Assembly: GCA_007119405.1 (NCBI GenBank)
Contig: SKPT01000211.1
Coordinates: 1-5,876, forward strand
Length of the DNA: 5,876 nucleotides
Source: Phycisphaeraceae bacterium
Lineage (GTDB): Bacteria; Planctomycetota; Phycisphaerae; Phycisphaerales; Phycisphaeraceae
Direction: 5' to 3'
Shown here: positions 5,397-5,876 of the stretch, in pieces
Position numbering within the stretch: the stretch's first letter is position 1
How the letters are laid out: the number at the start of each line of letters is the position of its first letter
Translations under genes and position numbers: made by a program
Notes under the pieces: generated by a model
The model's input: only the letters and a program-made list of their open reading frames with translations
Told to the model about the DNA's origin: nothing
Databases searched by the model: none

Positions 5397-5876
5397 ATGA
5401 GCGACGCCTCCGCCGCCCAGGAACAGGACTTGCGCGACACGTCCACCGCCCGGAAGTATTACGACGCCGGCCTCGAGGCCGAGCAAGCCGGCGACCGCCT
5501 CGGCGCGATCCAGAGCTACGAGGCCGCCTACACCGCGGACCCGGACAACATCGAGATCTGCTTCCGCCTGGCGTACAACCTCGATCTGATGGGCGAGGAG
5601 GACGAGGCGGTGCACCTGTACGAGGAGTGCGTCCGGCAGGAGCAGCCGCCGCTGAACGCCTTGATCAACCTGGCGGTGCTCTACGACGACCGCGGCGACT
5701 ACACCAAGGCCGAACGCTGCCTGCGCCAGGTGCTGGCGACGAACCCGACCCACCCGCGGGCGCGGCTGTTCATCAAGGACGTGCTGGCGAGCAAGTCGAT
5801 GCTGATCGACGACGACCAGGAGCGCCAGCTCGCCGCGGAGACCGCCCTGCTCGACACGCCGGTGACCGACTTCGAG
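5397..5876 (+). CDS. TPR protein running into an RNA polymerase alpha-CTD-like domain (3'-truncated by window edge)
   Basis: 160 residues are visible, open to the last base. The ATG at 5397 has GAGG 7 nt upstream. After a polar N-terminus come three TPR units: 17-50 (with AGDRLGAIQSYEAAYTADPDN), 51-84 (with MGEEDEAVHLYEECV) and 86-119 (with NLAVLYDDRGDYTKAERCL, ending in NPTH). A charged helical linker follows (120-150). The last visible residues, LLDTPVTDFE (151-160), resemble the opening of the RNA polymerase alpha C-terminal domain, which in E. coli reads LLRPVDDLE before the LTVRSANCL helix. From memory, planctomycetes carry proteins that join TPRs to such a helix-hairpin-helix domain. 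If so, this is a soluble protein that may contact DNA, sigma factor or other partners through the CTD while the TPRs bind proteins. The TPR part is clear; the CTD call rests on ten residues plus recalled knowledge, and the domain itself lies outside the window. The gene has its own putative promoter. Confidence 0.88.
   Translation, partial: MSDASAAQEQDLRDTSTARKYYDAGLEAEQAGDRLGAIQSYEAAYTADPDNIEICFRLAYNLDLMGEEDEAVHLYEECVRQEQPPLNALINLAVLYDDRGDYTKAERCLRQVLATNPTHPRARLFIKDVLASKSMLIDDDQERQLAAETALLDTPVTDFE

Noticed and set aside
5222..5446. N-terminal extension of the stress protein (start at 5446)
   Set aside because: It would add 75 Gly/Arg/Ala-rich residues overlapping the divergent gene and both putative promoters. 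The Usp fold begins at MLVAVSS, right after the TTG with a good ribosome binding site.
5352..5753. Minus-strand open frame opposite the TPR/alpha-CTD gene
   Set aside because: It is an antisense shadow with no motif; the plus strand has clear TPRs.

Overview
The window is very GC-rich. It carries the 3' end of what looks like a polysaccharide-assembly operon on the plus strand, a repeat-filled convergent intergenic gap, a minus-strand universal stress protein gene, and the 5' part of a divergent plus-strand regulator-like gene. The most likely source is a planctomycete, possibly of the Phycisphaerae. This is inferred from the composition, the TTG starts, the REP-like inverted repeat and a TPR protein that appears to run into an RNA polymerase alpha-CTD-like domain. 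No single marker gene in the window proves it.

Layout. Positions 1-815 hold the C-terminal part of a TPR protein that begins outside the window. After a 52-bp gap, 868-3186 encodes a polysaccharide co-polymerase fused to a bacterial tyrosine kinase (BY-kinase, Wzc/GumC-like) domain. After a 55-bp gap, 3242-4519 (TTG start) encodes a WecA/TagO-type polyprenyl-phosphate sugar-1-phosphate transferase. The three genes are close and co-directional, and probably form one unit whose promoter lies upstream of the window. In such a unit the transferase would load the first sugar phosphate onto undecaprenyl phosphate, the co-polymerase would control polymerisation and export of the chain, and the TPR protein could be an assembly scaffold.

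Positions 4520-4795 contain no gene. They hold a short purine-rich element of a type that recurs in environmental bacterial genomes (4589-4616) and a perfect 34-bp inverted repeat (4658-4691 / 4716-4749) built from two smaller hairpins. This sits where transcription from the operon and from the stress-protein gene converges.

Positions 4796-5221 (minus) encode a one-domain universal stress protein, probably starting at a TTG. A 175-bp divergent region follows, with a plausible promoter on each strand. The gene starting at 5397 encodes three TPRs followed by the first residues of an alpha-CTD-like segment, and is cut by the window end.

The items most worth a second look are the TPR/alpha-CTD architecture, the loss of the Walker A lysine in the BY-kinase domain, the degenerate nucleotide-binding motifs of the stress protein, and the nested inverted repeat between the convergent genes.
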